A stretch of 64,000 nucleotides of DNA from Apodospora peruviana. Its lineage: Eukaryota; Ascomycota; Sordariomycetes; Sordariales; Lasiosphaeriaceae. A program made the position numbers and the translations under genes. The first letter of the stretch is position 1; every line of letters starts with the position of its first letter. The notes beneath the pieces are model-generated. The model made no database searches. It had not been told where the DNA came from and worked only from the letters and a program-made list of their open reading frames with translations. Below are positions 36,249-47,068 of this stretch, piece by piece. The stretch covers positions 1,178,001-1,242,000 of the forward strand of contig JAUEDM010000008.1 in NCBI GenBank assembly GCA_033439685.1, in the 5' to 3' direction.

Positions 36249-37322
36249 CTAACTGCTGATTTTGGTCGCCTGGTGCTGCTCTCCAACCTGCGACTCATTC
36301 TGTGAACGGCTCGTCTTGCTTCTCAAAATCTCTACCCTCTCCGTCTGCTCCTTCGACAGCAACCTCTTTGCTCGGCTTCCTCGCTCACGAGCAAATACTG
36401 TATTCATTTTCAGTCCTTTCCGATCATCAACGAACCACGTCGCGAATACAAGTAAAGCAACAACCAGCCAACCCGTAGCCACAAACATGCCGCTAACCTC
36501 GAGCGCAATGAAGAAGATGCTGCGGTATGCAATCACGGCGCTGACAGCGCCCACAAGAAACCCGATGAACAAAGCTAGCCCCGGTTGCCCATTGAAAACA
36601 ACGAGGCGCAGAGCTTCCAGGCACAACGGCAGTAGAATCTTCACGGTACCGTGGAACGCCACGACGCCAACACCCAAGACTTGGTACATGTGCGTCCCAA
36701 CGACTGACTTCAGAACCGCGTAACCCGCGTCCTCGCCTGAAACGAGGCTGCTCATGGCAATAAACCAGGCGTACATGTTAACGCCGCGGGAGAACAACAA
36801 CTCGGTCGTGGCAAAGACCCAGACGATATAGCCGACATTGCGAATCTCCGCAAGGGCATCTTCGCGTCTGGGCTGGCCCGCAGAGAAGCTGTGTTTCTCT
36901 GCGATCATGCTGGCTGCGGCAGTCTGGCCCACATAGCGCAGTGCGAGATGGTAAAGAGCGAAGAGGAAAAGTGACATCCCTGAGTAGGAGTGAAACTCGA
37001 CGAAGAAGACATCCGGGTTGGAACGGGCAAGACGCAGGTTCTCCATCGGGGTATACCACATTGCGCCGCTGACGTTCAACCGTGCGAACAAGATGGTCCA
37101 GATGTGGTTGATGAAGATGGCGATCAGGATCCGTACGAATGCTGCCCGATATCCGTCGGCCAGGACGGACGACTTGAGTTTTGGATATGTCTCGGGAATG
37201 GACTTTTGACCGCAGAACTGTGGCTCAAGGCCGCCTAGCAACGAAGCGTGCAAAGATTTCAGAAAGACGACCATTGATGATGGTTCTTGGTGACGACCAG
37301 ATATCCCGGGCGATGTGGCCAT
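36249..37322 (-). CDS. Multi-pass membrane protein of unknown function
   Basis: A single minus-strand exon encodes 357 residues from the ATG at 37322 to the stop at 36249. About seven hydrophobic segments are visible (roughly 60-80, 105-130, 162-178, 183-195, 212-240, 248-272, 276-297). An N-terminal soluble part contains PETYPKLKSSVLADGYRAAFVR, and the basic C-terminal tail is rich in K, R, E and Q. I do not recognise the family. Conserved-looking charged or polar residues inside helices (FFVEFHSYSGM, ATTELLFSRGVNMYAWF) suggest a transporter or enzyme rather than a simple anchor. The frame is open further upstream through a polyproline stretch encoded by an 18-base homopolymer, but without an ATG, so 37322 is preferred. 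A later ATG at 37274 (MVVFLKSL) is the main alternative. Confidence 0.75.
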   Translation of the reverse strand: MATSPGISGRHQEPSSMVVFLKSLHASLLGGLEPQFCGQKSIPETYPKLKSSVLADGYRAAFVRILIAIFINHIWTILFARLNVSGAMWYTPMENLRLARSNPDVFFVEFHSYSGMSLFLFALYHLALRYVGQTAAASMIAEKHSFSAGQPRREDALAEIRNVGYIVWVFATTELLFSRGVNMYAWFIAMSSLVSGEDAGYAVLKSVVGTHMYQVLGVGVVAFHGTVKILLPLCLEALRLVVFNGQPGLALFIGFLVGAVSAVIAYRSIFFIALEVSGMFVATGWLVVALLVFATWFVDDRKGLKMNTVFARERGSRAKRLLSKEQTERVEILRSKTSRSQNESQVGEQHQATKISS

Positions 37323-38138
37323 TGTGCCGGCTCCACTGTTGGGGGAGGGGGGGGGGGGGGGGGGCGGAGGAGGCGCACGGCGACGCGGAAATTTATGCCG
37401 CAGGAGATCTTGTGTTAAGATAGAATGAACATGTTTAAAGATGTGGGTGCAGTGGAAAGGAAGATCAAGGGGCTTCGAAGACAGATGAAATTCGTTTCTT
37501 CTTGTTCGAGTTTGTTTTGTCAAGAAGTGCTGCTCGAGAGTGGAATGAAGTTGAATATGTGGTGAGTGGAAGGTGGGGACATTCAGGCTCTCGCTGTTGA
37601 AGAAAATGCGGGGGCCCTACCTACTGCCCCCACTTGGATGGATTCAGCCTTGAAGGGCGGGCATGCCTGGAGAGGGAAGGTACGCTTCACACAACAGCAC
37701 CCGTCTAAAGATGAAAAGTAGAGGGCTTGGACGAGACAATGGCAGAATTGGATGAACCGAATGTAGTTAGCGTGCATAGGCCCTTTAGGCTTAGTGCCTC
37801 CGGGCGAAATAAATTCCATCCATCCATCCAACAGCACCCGGTAATCACGTACCTACCGCACATTCAGTAATTCGAACACGTTCGGATGGTTCCCTCGAAA
37901 TTCTCAGACGGCAAACATTACTGGCTTTACGATACCCAACCAACTTCGTAGGAGAGCCTTCGAACATCCGCAAAACTCTCCTCTTCTGCCCTGACCCACA
38001 GGCAGACGTACCGCTACGTTGATCGGATGAAGAAGAACTCCAGTCGCGTGCCTATTTAAACTTCATTCGCAGCTCTCAACACCACCTCGCTTCCACTTCC
38101 TTACATCCACACCTGTAGTTGCATGGTGAACACCTACC
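37323..38138. other. Divergent promoter region
   Basis: This separates the minus-strand membrane gene from the plus-strand F-box gene. It contains the G homopolymer described separately and a CCATCCATCCATCC tetranucleotide run near 37816-37829. No gene supported. Confidence 0.55.
37347..37364. repeat. 18-base G homopolymer
   Basis: After GGGGGA at 37341-37346, 18 consecutive G occur on the plus strand (C on the coding strand of the adjacent gene). It lies 25 bases upstream of the membrane protein start codon, so it is probably in that gene's 5' leader. Confidence 0.95.
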
Positions 38139-39496
38139 ATGGCGTCGCTACAGCTACAGGAGCTCCCTGCAGAGGTCCTCCACCGCATCGCCGAGAGCCT
38201 CTGCACATGTGAGCAATGCGCTGGCCCGCCGCAGCTGTGCGTGGGCAACCACTCGCCAGCCAACCTCCACTGCGACTGTCATGACCGTCGTGACGCGCGC
38301 ATCGAACACGAAGAGCACGCGTGAGCTCTCGCCGCTCTGTGCCTTGCATCGAAGCTCGTGAAGGAGGTCGCCTACCGTCCCCTTTACCACCGACCAAGCC
38401 TCCGGCATGTTGGTTGACCCGTCACGCAGAAGTAAAAATTGGAATGCCAACGATTACTGACCTGAAATATTTATTCTCTAGCAAATGGTGGCTCCTCACC
38501 CGCACGGTGCTCGATCGTCCGGAACTCGCCCGCCTCGTCCGGGATTTCTACAGTCCCGTGGATTTGCACGGCAGCGCCCAGTGGAAATTCCAGCTCTCGG
38601 ATACGGTGCTCACCTACTGCAGCAACTTTGTCAAGCCTGACCGTTTTGCATCCGAAATATTCTTGTGCAACTTCCACTGGTCAAACTCCATTCTTGTCAC
38701 CCTCTTTCCTGCCCTTCGGACATTACGCTCCATAACGGACCACCTGAACTGCTTCGAATTTAGTCCTCCGTTCTCGCTGCCGGCGCTAAGGGTGGTTGCT
38801 CTGGGGTACGATCTTCTGGTGAACGATCTGATGGACGGCAGGGAGGGTGGTATACGGCTGTGGCAACTGATCACGCTCTTCAAGGCTGCGCCAAACATGC
38901 AGACCCTGAAGCTGTGGTCGGTGATTGATCCGCCTTATGATTTCGATGATTTCGATGATTTCGATGATTTCGATGATTTCGATGATTTCGATGATTTCGA
39001 TGATTTCGATGATTTCGATGATTTCGATGATTTCGATGATTTCGATGATTTCGATGATTTCGATGATTTCGATGATTTCGATGATTTCGATGATTTCGAT
39101 GATTTCGATGTCTATGCTGATGCCAGTGAGGGCAGCAGTGGCATCACCATGGCTAAGTTGACTGAGGTCGTTATTCAGCAGAGCTCCATGAGCGCCGGCG
39201 CGCTTGAGACCCTCCTCAAGATGTGTCCGAAAATCGAGGTATCCGAGCACAGCCACGACGACACAATTCACCCGAGCGAGCATTTCAACCTGAGAGAAAT
39301 GAGGGATGTGATGATGCGCCAATGTAAGCGCTTGTGGCGAGTGGCGGTGACTCTCGAGTATGATAACCAGACCGCGGTGTGGGAGAATTGGGACGATGAG
39401 GAGAGAGAGCTTTACCGGATCAAAGAGGACTTTAGGCAGCGGAAGATTGAGTTTCAATTCAACGGAGTCCTTTTGGCACGAGGAGTGGAGGCCTGA
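38139..39496 (+). pseudogene. F-box-type gene with early in-frame stop and internal minisatellite
   Basis: The ATG at 38139 starts a typical fungal F-box opening (LQLQELPAEVLHRIAESL), followed by a Cys-rich insert and HEEHA. The next codon in frame is TGA (38322-38324). The same frame then continues with ALAALCLASKLVKEV and YRPLYHRPSLRHVG, the usual second half of this F-box region. A plausible intron follows (donor near 38413, acceptor TAG at 38479-38481, branch CTGACC). The remaining 338-codon frame (WWLLTRTVLDRPELARLV onwards, to TGA at 39494-39496) is shifted by one relative to that join. The rest looks like a ligand-recognition part: a tract of about 57 residues alternating D, F and D at 38939-39109, then helices. 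F-box proteins recruit substrates to SCF ubiquitin ligases. The stop plus phase mismatch suggest a broken gene, but a different splice model cannot be excluded. Confidence 0.6.
38939..39109 (+). repeat. Minisatellite: 19 perfect copies of GATTTCGAT
   Basis: 171 bases are built from 19 identical head-to-tail copies of a 9-bp unit encoding Asp-Phe-Asp in the plus-strand frame. No sequence variation between copies was seen, which implies recent expansion or homogenisation. All copies keep the frame. The antisense strand is also open across it. Confidence 0.97.
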
Positions 39497-40335
39497 ACGT
39501 TGGAATCAAGGGGTCTGCAAGGTTACCACGAGCCTTTGGCGGAATCACGCCAGGCATCATGATACCTGAGCTATCATACACAGCGTTGCTTTATTAGAGA
39601 AGGGTATGGGGACTAGGTAGTGATAGCGGCCACGGTTGAGTTTATCTAACGGTCGTATCGCTAGCAGGAACACATGATAATTACTGCTATTCACTCAAAC
39701 GATTATGAGATATAATCCTTCTCGTCTCAACACCTGGGATGATGACTTTTACGCAATGGTGGGCTCTCATTGGCCATAAACATGGGCAATGATCGTCAGC
39801 CAGTGGGGACATGGACTCAGCAATTCATGTCATTAACATATTAGCCTGCATGAGCAACGAATCCCGACGTCTTGGGTGTTGTGGGGAGACCATACGCCGA
39901 TCATGGCAGCTCGTATTGACTTTGCGTTGTCCAGTTGGTTATCTCGGGTTTTCTTTGTGGGCTGTCAGCGTACCATCGTTACCGACCATGAATCCAATGA
40001 TCATCGGTCGTAGATCATCTTCGGCTACGGCTACTATATTTGTAACTACGTATCACACGAAGAGCGTATAGTTTCGCGTAGGGCTCCGATCATGGTGCCG
40101 CTTACAAAGACCACATGCACACATCCGGCACCCGCTATGCCGATTGACGAGTAGCACCCTCCTCACTCCTCAAATGCGCATATGTACCTAGCCAATGGAT
40201 TCGGTGTTTAATCATATGTCTTGTTGCTCACTCACAGGGTATTTAGCACATGACGCTCTCCTTGATGGGCCTACTTGGCCTTTTCTCTCGCTGTTCATTT
40301 TCTGATGAATCACACATGCAATCATACTAATTAAC
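39497..40335. other. Intergenic region and P450 5' region
   Basis: No gene supported. Short frames have no recognisable features. Confidence 0.55.
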
Positions 40336-42090
40336 ATGCCGTCTTTGTGGTTACCCGTCCTTCTCGCAACACTTGGGGCACTGCTCTTCCTCAAACTCGG
40401 GAACGTCGGACAACGACCCAAGGGGTACCCTCCTGGTCCCGCTACACGTCCGATAGTGGGAAACATACCAGATATTCCGAAGCACAATGCCCATATCCAG
40501 TTCAAGAAATGGGCGGAGGAATACGGGCCCATTTACTCACTTATTGTCGGCACCAAGACCATGATCATGTTGAATACGGACCAGTCCGTCAAGGACTTGC
40601 TGGATAAGCGAAGCAACATCTACTCTTCCCGACCAGAACTGTTTGTTAGCAATCTAATTGGCGAGGACCGCATCATCAACATGGTCAGTACCTACATGAT
40701 TCTCAGTAAAAAGCACTGATTGCGTAAACTGACGTTGAATACAGCCATATGGAGACAAGTGGCGCATGGTCCGCAGGCTCTTCCACAACCTCTTGACCAT
40801 GAAAGCGTCAAAGTCGTACGAGCCATACCAAGACCTCGAGAGCAAAGCAATGCTGGCTGCTGTCCTCGACGAACCGCATCTTTTGTTTGACCACATCCGA
40901 CGCTACACCAATTCACTGTCGACACAAATCATGCTGGGGTTCCGTACCATCAAGCCTAACGATCCGAGGCTGCTGAGATTATACGAAGGCCTTGAGAAGT
41001 GGAGTTCTGTCACCGGTGCTCAGTCGGCCGCGTTGCTCGATGTTTTCCCGGCATTCCGCTTGCTTCCGACTTTCATGGTGCCGCTGTACAACTACGCGCT
41101 TGAGGTCAGAGAGTTTGTGTCATCATTCTTTATGAGTCACTGGCTAGAGGCCAAGAAGAAAGTCGAAGATGGCACGGCAAAGCCATCGTTCGCAGTGGGT
41201 CTAGTCAAGGCGCAACAAACTGAACAAGGCCTCTCTGATGCACTGGCGGCTTGGGCATGCGGTGTCGGGCTTGAGGCAGGATCCGACACCACAGCCGCAA
41301 GTCTGATCGGCTTCATTCAAGCCATGCTTCTCTACCCAGATGCGCAGAAAGAAGCCCAAGAAACCGTTGACCGCGTCTGCGGCGACAGGCTGCCCACCAT
41401 CAGGGACATGGATAACCTGGACGCTCAGTACATCCGTGCCTGCGCCAAAGAAGCTCTTCGGTGGATGCCCACCGTTATCATCGGGTTTCCGCATTCGGTT
41501 GTCAGAGAGGACGAATACATGGGATACAAGATCCCGAAAGGAGCTACTATCGTGCACAATACGTGGTAAGTCCTCTGTACCCGAACACCGATGTTGTCTA
41601 ACGCCGTCGCCATGACAGGGCCATCCACACAAACCCAACCCGGTACCCCAACCCGGAGAAGTTCGACCCATCGCGATACATGTCCGACTCGCAGACCTCA
41701 GCCGAGGCAGCGGCTAACCCGGACGTCACCCAGCGGGACCACTTCGGGTTCGGCGCAGGACGGCGAGTCTGTCCGGGGATGCACGTCGTCGACCGCTCCA
41801 TGTTCCTCGCCATAGCGCGTTTCATGTGGGCATTTACTTTCTCCAAGGCGGTCGACGCGGCAACAGGAGAAGAAATCACGCCGGATCCGGCGGACCTGAC
41901 GCCCGGGTTGCTCGTCCAGCCGAGGCCGTTCCCGTTCAAAGTGACTCCACGGAGTGAGCTGCGCGCGAGAGTGGTGCGTGAAACCTGGAAAGAGTGCGAG
42001 GAGCTGCTGGACGATGAGAAGCAGTGGAAAGAGATTCCCAAAGGGATGGTGTTTACGAGTTATAGTAATAGTGAGGGTAAGGGGAGGTGA
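40336..42090 (+). CDS. Cytochrome P450 monooxygenase
   Basis: Exons 40336-40683, 40745-41565 and 41619-42090 encode 546 residues. The introns (61 and 53 nt) have GT/AG ends and branch sites CTGAC and CTAAC. An N-terminal anchor (WLPVLLATLGALLFLKL) precedes a Pro-rich hinge (PKGYPPGPATRPIVGN), so the enzyme should sit in the ER membrane facing the cytosol and use cytochrome P450 reductase. Key motifs are complete: AGSDTT in the I helix (294-299), ExxR at 352-355 (KEALR), FDPSRY, and the heme loop FGFGAGRRVCPG with the thiolate Cys441. Overall layout resembles the fungal O-methylsterigmatocystin oxidoreductase-like group, but substrate and CYP family cannot be fixed here. A charged C-terminal extension after the heme region is longer than usual. 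Appears functional. Confidence 0.95.
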
Positions 42091-42992
42091 AGGGAGTAAA
42101 GAACATCGAGACGGAGCCGCTATCATAGAACGTTCTATTTTGTGTATGCATCTACGCCTCCTGTAGAGAGGTTGATAGTGGATAGGAGGGGATCTGTAAA
42201 GCACGCAAGGATTACCGTCCCTCATAAGTGGGTCGAAAATAAGGCGTTGTGGTCTGGTATTAAACGGCTGGGCATATCGATGACCTTATGAACGACGAGA
42301 GCAGCAAGGACAAAAACGATTGCTTTGATCAACGAGGGCTGTAATTTTGCTTCTTGCGTGTCGACTACCGCCTATCTGATAGCTTAGCTATCCGGAAGGA
42401 AGATCTGAAAGAAGCGGCGACTTCTACCGTCGTCTTGGTCGTTGCCAGCTTGGCTCAGGCTGGCTGCCATGTGGCGATGGCATCCTTGGATGGGAATTAG
42501 GTTCAGACTAGCTACAATCCTGGGATCTCACCAAACGTCTATAGATGATAAGCATTAGCGCCGCTTTATTATCTGAAAATAAATTCCCAATTCTTTTCGC
42601 AACCGCCACTCATATCCGCGTTTATATCACAACTACCGTCAGTTTACAGGTAGGTACCCTTGCTCTTGCCCACCAAGGCAACGACTGGATATTACTGGTC
42701 GAATACCTGGTTCCCTCCTTCTCCAGCAGCAAGCAAATTCTCCTGCTCTCACTTGTTCGTTTGCACCGCGCAATCACGTACAATCATTTTCGGATTTTGC
42801 TAATGCAAATCGTCTTACATGATGTGTGGTGTTTCCTTTCCGTTTGTCGGCGTTTGACGACAAACGTCTGGACCAAGCGACCTCAACGACTCAACCTAAC
42901 CACAACCACATCCCAAAATCCAAAACATCAAAAGGGCCAGAAGTCATCATCCATTAACCAAGCCTTTTCCATATTTCGCAAAACGAGACACG
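42091..42992. other. Intergenic region
   Basis: No gene supported. A frame at 42545-43009 runs into the next gene's start but shows no domain and is probably leader or promoter. Confidence 0.55.
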
Positions 42993-44396
42993 ATGCCCGG
43001 ATCAAGTGACAGCTACAAAGGTCCCGTCGGGCCTCTCAAACGCCGGTGCGCGCAGTGTGACCGCCCCGAGTCGCCATCGCTTCCGCTCCTACAGTGCGCC
43101 GGCTGCCGCGCAGTCCGATATTGCAGTGCCGCCCACCAAAAGGCCCACTGGGCCGCCCACCAAAAGGCCCACTGGGCCAGCCACCACAAGTCCCCGTGCA
43201 ACAAAATCCGCCGTTGCCGCTCCAATGTGACCGCCGAAGAGGACAAGGTGCGCAACAGCCAGCCGGATTTCATGACGCCCAAGAATGCCTTCGAGACGCA
43301 CGTCGGCCACTTCTGGGGCCTTCTGAACACGCGCGACTACATGCGGGCGCGGTCCAAACTCGCCCACGAGCTCATGGCGATTGGGACTCTGGACGGTGTG
43401 AGCGAAGCGTTGAGCCACGTGATGGACATGCTGCGGCTGAATCGGAGCGACAACATGGGCTTGCGCACCATCATCCCCGGTCTCTTGATCCGGCTGGACC
43501 GCGACCAGGAGTGTTATGATTTTATCAAGTGGTGGGCGACGTGCGATTTCGACGGAGACGACATGAGCAAGCCGTACCTCGACCTGCACGGGGCGGACGC
43601 GCTGGAGGACGACATGGACTGGCTGACGGGCGAATTCCCTGACTTCTACCATCTCGTCGCAATCCTGCTGCTCAAGCTGAAGATGATGGTGGATACCCGT
43701 AATACAAAGGTTGCGCGGAAGGTGCTCGACAAGAGTAGTCTGCCGGGCAAACTGTGGGAGCCCATCGAGCTTGCCACCTTACGGAGTCCCCTGTCCGTTC
43801 CGTTTTGCAAGCTCAAGAACAATGCAGAGCTCGCCAGGATGGAAGTCAGGCTGCTGCACCAAATCCGACGTCTTGGTGCGGCAGTAACGCGCGCCAATGA
43901 TCAGTTCATGCTTTACCTGCTTGGCGACAGCGACGACCTTGACGAGATGCTCGAGGCACGACCGGAGTCATACTCTTCGGGGTCATGGGAGGAAGCAGCG
44001 CTGGCGCTCCAGAGCTGCTACGCCGCTCTCTGGGAGACGGAGGGCGTGCTGCCGATGCTCTTCGACGCGAAAGCGTGCGCTGGGGCGGACTCGGAGAGGG
44101 AGATTAGGGAGATTTGGATGGAGGATGATAGAGCGAGGAAAGGGAGGTCGTTTGAACAGTTGCTCTCGGATGTGAGCACCAATCGCGTTTGGGGCTATCT
44201 GGACTACGCGGTTGAGAATGCTGCGTGGTTGGGTCCGTCGGACGAACGGCCGTCTCAGAAGCATACAAAGGAGAACCAGAAGGCCTGGGAGGAGGCAATT
44301 GCGGAGGAAGCAGAGTTTGAACGTGACTTGGAGGAGTTTGGCTCCAAGGAGGAGTCAGATGAGGGCTCTGACGGTGACGAGATTATCTATTTTTAG
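42993..44396 (+). CDS. MYND zinc-finger protein with tandem insertion in the finger
   Basis: A single exon encodes 467 residues. The N-terminus carries a MYND finger: C19-x2-C22, C35-x2-C38, then YCSAAHQ (Cys44, His48), an HW pair and a final H-x-x-x-C (Cys69). MYND fingers bind zinc and usually mediate protein contacts with Pro-rich partners. An exact 24-bp duplication (43131-43178) repeats AHQKAHWA, placing eight extra residues inside the finger. The rest (about 85-430) is mostly alpha-helical with conserved-looking segments such as NTRDYMRARSKLAHELM, a form common in fungal MYND proteins of unknown function. The tail is acidic (SKEESDEGSDGDE). The ATG at 42993 places the finger at residue 19, as usual. 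The stop codon overlaps, on the other strand, the stop of a convergent gene fragment. Confidence 0.85.
   Translation: MPGSSDSYKGPVGPLKRRCAQCDRPESPSLPLLQCAGCRAVRYCSAAHQKAHWAAHQKAHWASHHKSPCNKIRRCRSNVTAEEDKVRNSQPDFMTPKNAFETHVGHFWGLLNTRDYMRARSKLAHELMAIGTLDGVSEALSHVMDMLRLNRSDNMGLRTIIPGLLIRLDRDQECYDFIKWWATCDFDGDDMSKPYLDLHGADALEDDMDWLTGEFPDFYHLVAILLLKLKMMVDTRNTKVARKVLDKSSLPGKLWEPIELATLRSPLSVPFCKLKNNAELARMEVRLLHQIRRLGAAVTRANDQFMLYLLGDSDDLDEMLEARPESYSSGSWEEAALALQSCYAALWETEGVLPMLFDAKACAGADSEREIREIWMEDDRARKGRSFEQLLSDVSTNRVWGYLDYAVENAAWLGPSDERPSQKHTKENQKAWEEAIAEEAEFERDLEEFGSKEESDEGSDGDEIIYF
43131..43178 (+). repeat. Exact 24-bp tandem duplication inside MYND finger
   Basis: Two identical adjacent copies (43131-43154 and 43155-43178) each encode AHQKAHWA. 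A third, imperfect match (ASHHKSPC) follows, which carries the native end of the finger. Confidence 0.95.
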
Positions 44397-44765
44397 GTTA
44401 TGCTGGTGTTCGAGGGGATGCCCACCTCGCGGCATAGGTTTTGGTAGCCCTTGAGCAGATCTTCCTCTGTGAATTTATTGCCGTCCTGCAACTGCGAAAA
44501 GTAATGCAGCTTGAGCTCCTGCGCATATAGCAATCGTGCGCTCCCGGGTATACTGCTGCGAGCCAGGGATCCAGTCCTGCGACGACGCGAGGCGACCAAA
44601 TTCATTGTCAAAGGACGCGCCGTCGTTGGGTGCGAAGTTTTGGAATTTGGAAAAGTGGGATTGCGACGGCGGTGGGAGCTCGGCTAGCACATCGGCGTCC
44701 TCTTCGTTTGTGCTTTGCCATCTCGTTTGTTGAAGGCTTGAAGCGGCCCAGGTGATGGGTTTCAA
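44393..44765 (-). pseudogene. Frameshifted fragment of a fungal helical-domain protein
   Basis: The minus strand encodes a segment typical of a widespread fungal domain: SHFSKFQNFAPNDGAS, then DNEFGRLASSQDWIPGS and QQYTRERTIAI. Similarity then continues one base out of frame as AQELKLHYFSQLQD and LLKGYQNLCREVGIPSN, ending in TAA at 44395-44393. The frame change lies near 44530-44535 and is too tight for an intron. No ATG leads the upstream part; the open frame there begins without a start. The gene is therefore a fragment or a disrupted allele, convergent with the MYND gene and overlapping its stop codon by four bases. Family function is unknown to me. Confidence 0.55.
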
Positions 44766-45965
44766 AGTAGCTAGAAATGGTAGTGCTCTCGCTGCATGGC
44801 GGGTCGATCTATTCCAGTGTTGGGAATTTGTGGTAGCTGTCCCGCTTGTTCACCTCTGCTGTCGGGTCTGGATGAGGTCGCGTTGACTGCAACTGGGTCT
44901 GTATATGTAGGTGGCGTCGACGCGTTGCAAAGTACCGTGGTTGCAGGTCAAAGTTTAACCCCGGTGCCAGGTACCTGGCAGGGACCAGGTCAAGCTTGCC
45001 CCAAAAATATGGTAATTACGTGGAATCACTAGCGCGCTACCTGAGAAATGTATTCCGTAGTTGTGTATAAAGCGTGGACCCGCCGAGCCGCCTTCCACTG
45101 GGAGTGAAGTTGCCGTCGCACAAAGCTCAAAACAGAGCAGCCGATTGCGAAGCCCCTGACGGTTCAATAACCTATCATATGCACCACAACCACAACGCAC
45201 CCACCCCCATGCCACAGCGTCACGGAAAAGTGTCGGGGAGTCAGTCCTCAAGGACTACCGACCAGAGGAGATACAGAGATATATGAAAATTTTGGAAACG
45301 ACAGCTTTTGGGGATCGAGACAACAAGGCCGGCTGTGATGGCTACACGAACAAAGTGGAACTCTTGAAAAGGGGCTTTTGTTGACTTCAGTCATCCTTAT
45401 CAGCCCGAAGTGGGAAAGGTACGGCAAGAAAGCTTAGTAAATCAGGCTTAAGATTAGACCATAAAGATCCCGCCCCCAACTTCTCCTGCGGCAATGTTTT
45501 TGGAATCAACCCTTCCCCCTTTCGACCCGAGAAGCCTGCCAAGGAAAGCCAGCCTCCTTTTCGCCCCGCCTTGAATGAAACACTGCGATTGTTGTGGATA
45601 CGCTATACCCGATGGACATTGCAAAATGATGCATCACATGATTGCCGGTATCTGCCTTGGGAGATATTGGAAATATTGGACCTATTAGGATGCTGGCCCA
45701 AGACTTCGAATCGCCCAAAGCCATGTTAGGCATCCTACGAGGCATCAACCTTCTACTAATATCTGGTGATGCTAACCCAATATCACCCAACCCATACCAA
45801 CTATGAAACGGCTTGTATTTCTCAGACTTGTCACTTACTCATGGGCATTTTCGTTGCCATTTCTTTCCTCACAACACCAGCGGCTGTCAAGTACAAGTCA
45901 TTTGATACTCGCCAGCAACCTCTTCCGTCACCACCAACAAACCCATCAAAAACCGCAGACCAACA
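44766..45965. other. Intergenic region
   Basis: No gene supported on either strand. Promoter of the following membrane gene lies at the right end. Confidence 0.55.
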
Positions 45966-47068
45966 ATGGACGCCACCGAGTCAAACAAAAAGGCCTTGGA
46001 GCAACTCCAGCTACAGCATCAATACAATATCGGCATCGCTGTCATCGACGGCATCTTCATCATCCCGCTGACAATCATCTGGGTCATAAGCCTTGTTCGC
46101 GCACCCAGAAATCGCGACCCCGCTCGCGTTGGTGTGGGATGGTTGAAAGCCGTTTTCCCCATCAAGATCCTGTCCCTGATCATGTATCTGATCGGCGACG
46201 CCCTGTTTCTTTCGATACCCATCCCGGGCGCGTACGGCCCGTACGACATGTCGCACTTTGCAGCGTCTTTATACAGACTCCAGGCGCTCCAGTATATTGC
46301 TATACTTGGGCTTCTGTTTCGAAACATCGCCGACGTTTTGCTTCTCGTCACGTTTGCCGAGCTCGCCAGCGGCGTTTCCATCTGCCTCCACGGTGGTCTG
46401 GAGAAGAAGGGAGCAGCTCCCTTCTCCAAAGTCCGCGTGGGGCGGTACGCTGCCTACGCTATAGTTTTTGTGTTGTTCCTTCTGGCGATTGTGTACTTTG
46501 GAATCAAAACCGAGTTCTCGGCGCGGTATTATAAGTGGCACGACGAAATCTTGGAAATGGCGGATGAGAATGGCATAGTCAATAACCCACCCCCCATGCC
46601 TATCCCAGCAAGGAGCACCGACCACCTGTACAGTGCCATCAACATCCTACTGTGGGTCTCCCTGCTGCCCATCATCGGCTACGGGTCATACGTAGTTCAC
46701 AAGGCAAGGAAGCCGGGTTTCTCTCATCTGCGGAACGTAAGTTTTGTTCAGTTTTGTTGTTTACCTATGTACTGATACATAAATTCTTATGCCCTCAGTT
46801 TGCTGACAATGCGAACGGGAACAAACAGAGTGCGGTACTTTTGCTGACAGCTACTCTGCTCGACTTCGCTCATCTATTTACTAATGTTATCATCGTCGCG
46901 TATTACTACGTACCGCGGAAGTCGCCTCCATCTCCGATCTACCTGACTGTGATATTGCCCATTCTCAACACGGTACCTACATTTATCGCGCTGGTCTTGC
47001 TATTTGTGATGGTCACTCGCAAGGGGGACAATGGGTTGTGGGCAACGAGGGCAGCAGTCCTTCCGTAG
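45966..47068 (+). CDS. Seven-helix fungal membrane protein, unknown function
   Basis: Exons 45966-46736 and 46799-47068 encode 346 residues; the intron is 62 nt (GTAAGT, CTGAT, CAG). About seven hydrophobic segments are visible (roughly 20-44, 60-84, 108-130, 160-182, 222-243, 268-293, 303-329). There is no cleaved signal peptide. The layout, an extracellular short N-terminus, charged loop RAPRNRDPARVG after helix 1, and a short basic C-terminal end, fits the many uncharacterised fungal 7-TM families. No sugar-porter, ABC or Pth11/SAT4 motif is present. Conserved features around FRNIADVLLLVTFAELASG and LLDFAHLFTNV could be used to place it. The ATG at 45966 is the first in frame with the coding region. 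Confidence 0.83.

Noticed and set aside
37323..37523. N-terminal polyproline extension of the membrane protein
   Set aside because: There is no ATG in the extension and it depends on the exact length of an 18-base homopolymer.
38786..39457. 223-codon minus-strand frame with Ile-Glu-Ile repeats
   Set aside because: Reverse reading of the GATTTCGAT minisatellite and its flanks; no domain.
21626..42090. A secondary-metabolite cluster of NRPS-like gene, amidase and P450
   Set aside because: The NRPS-like protein lacks catalytic residues, the genes are spaced by broken genes and long gaps, and no cluster regulator or dedicated transporter is seen.
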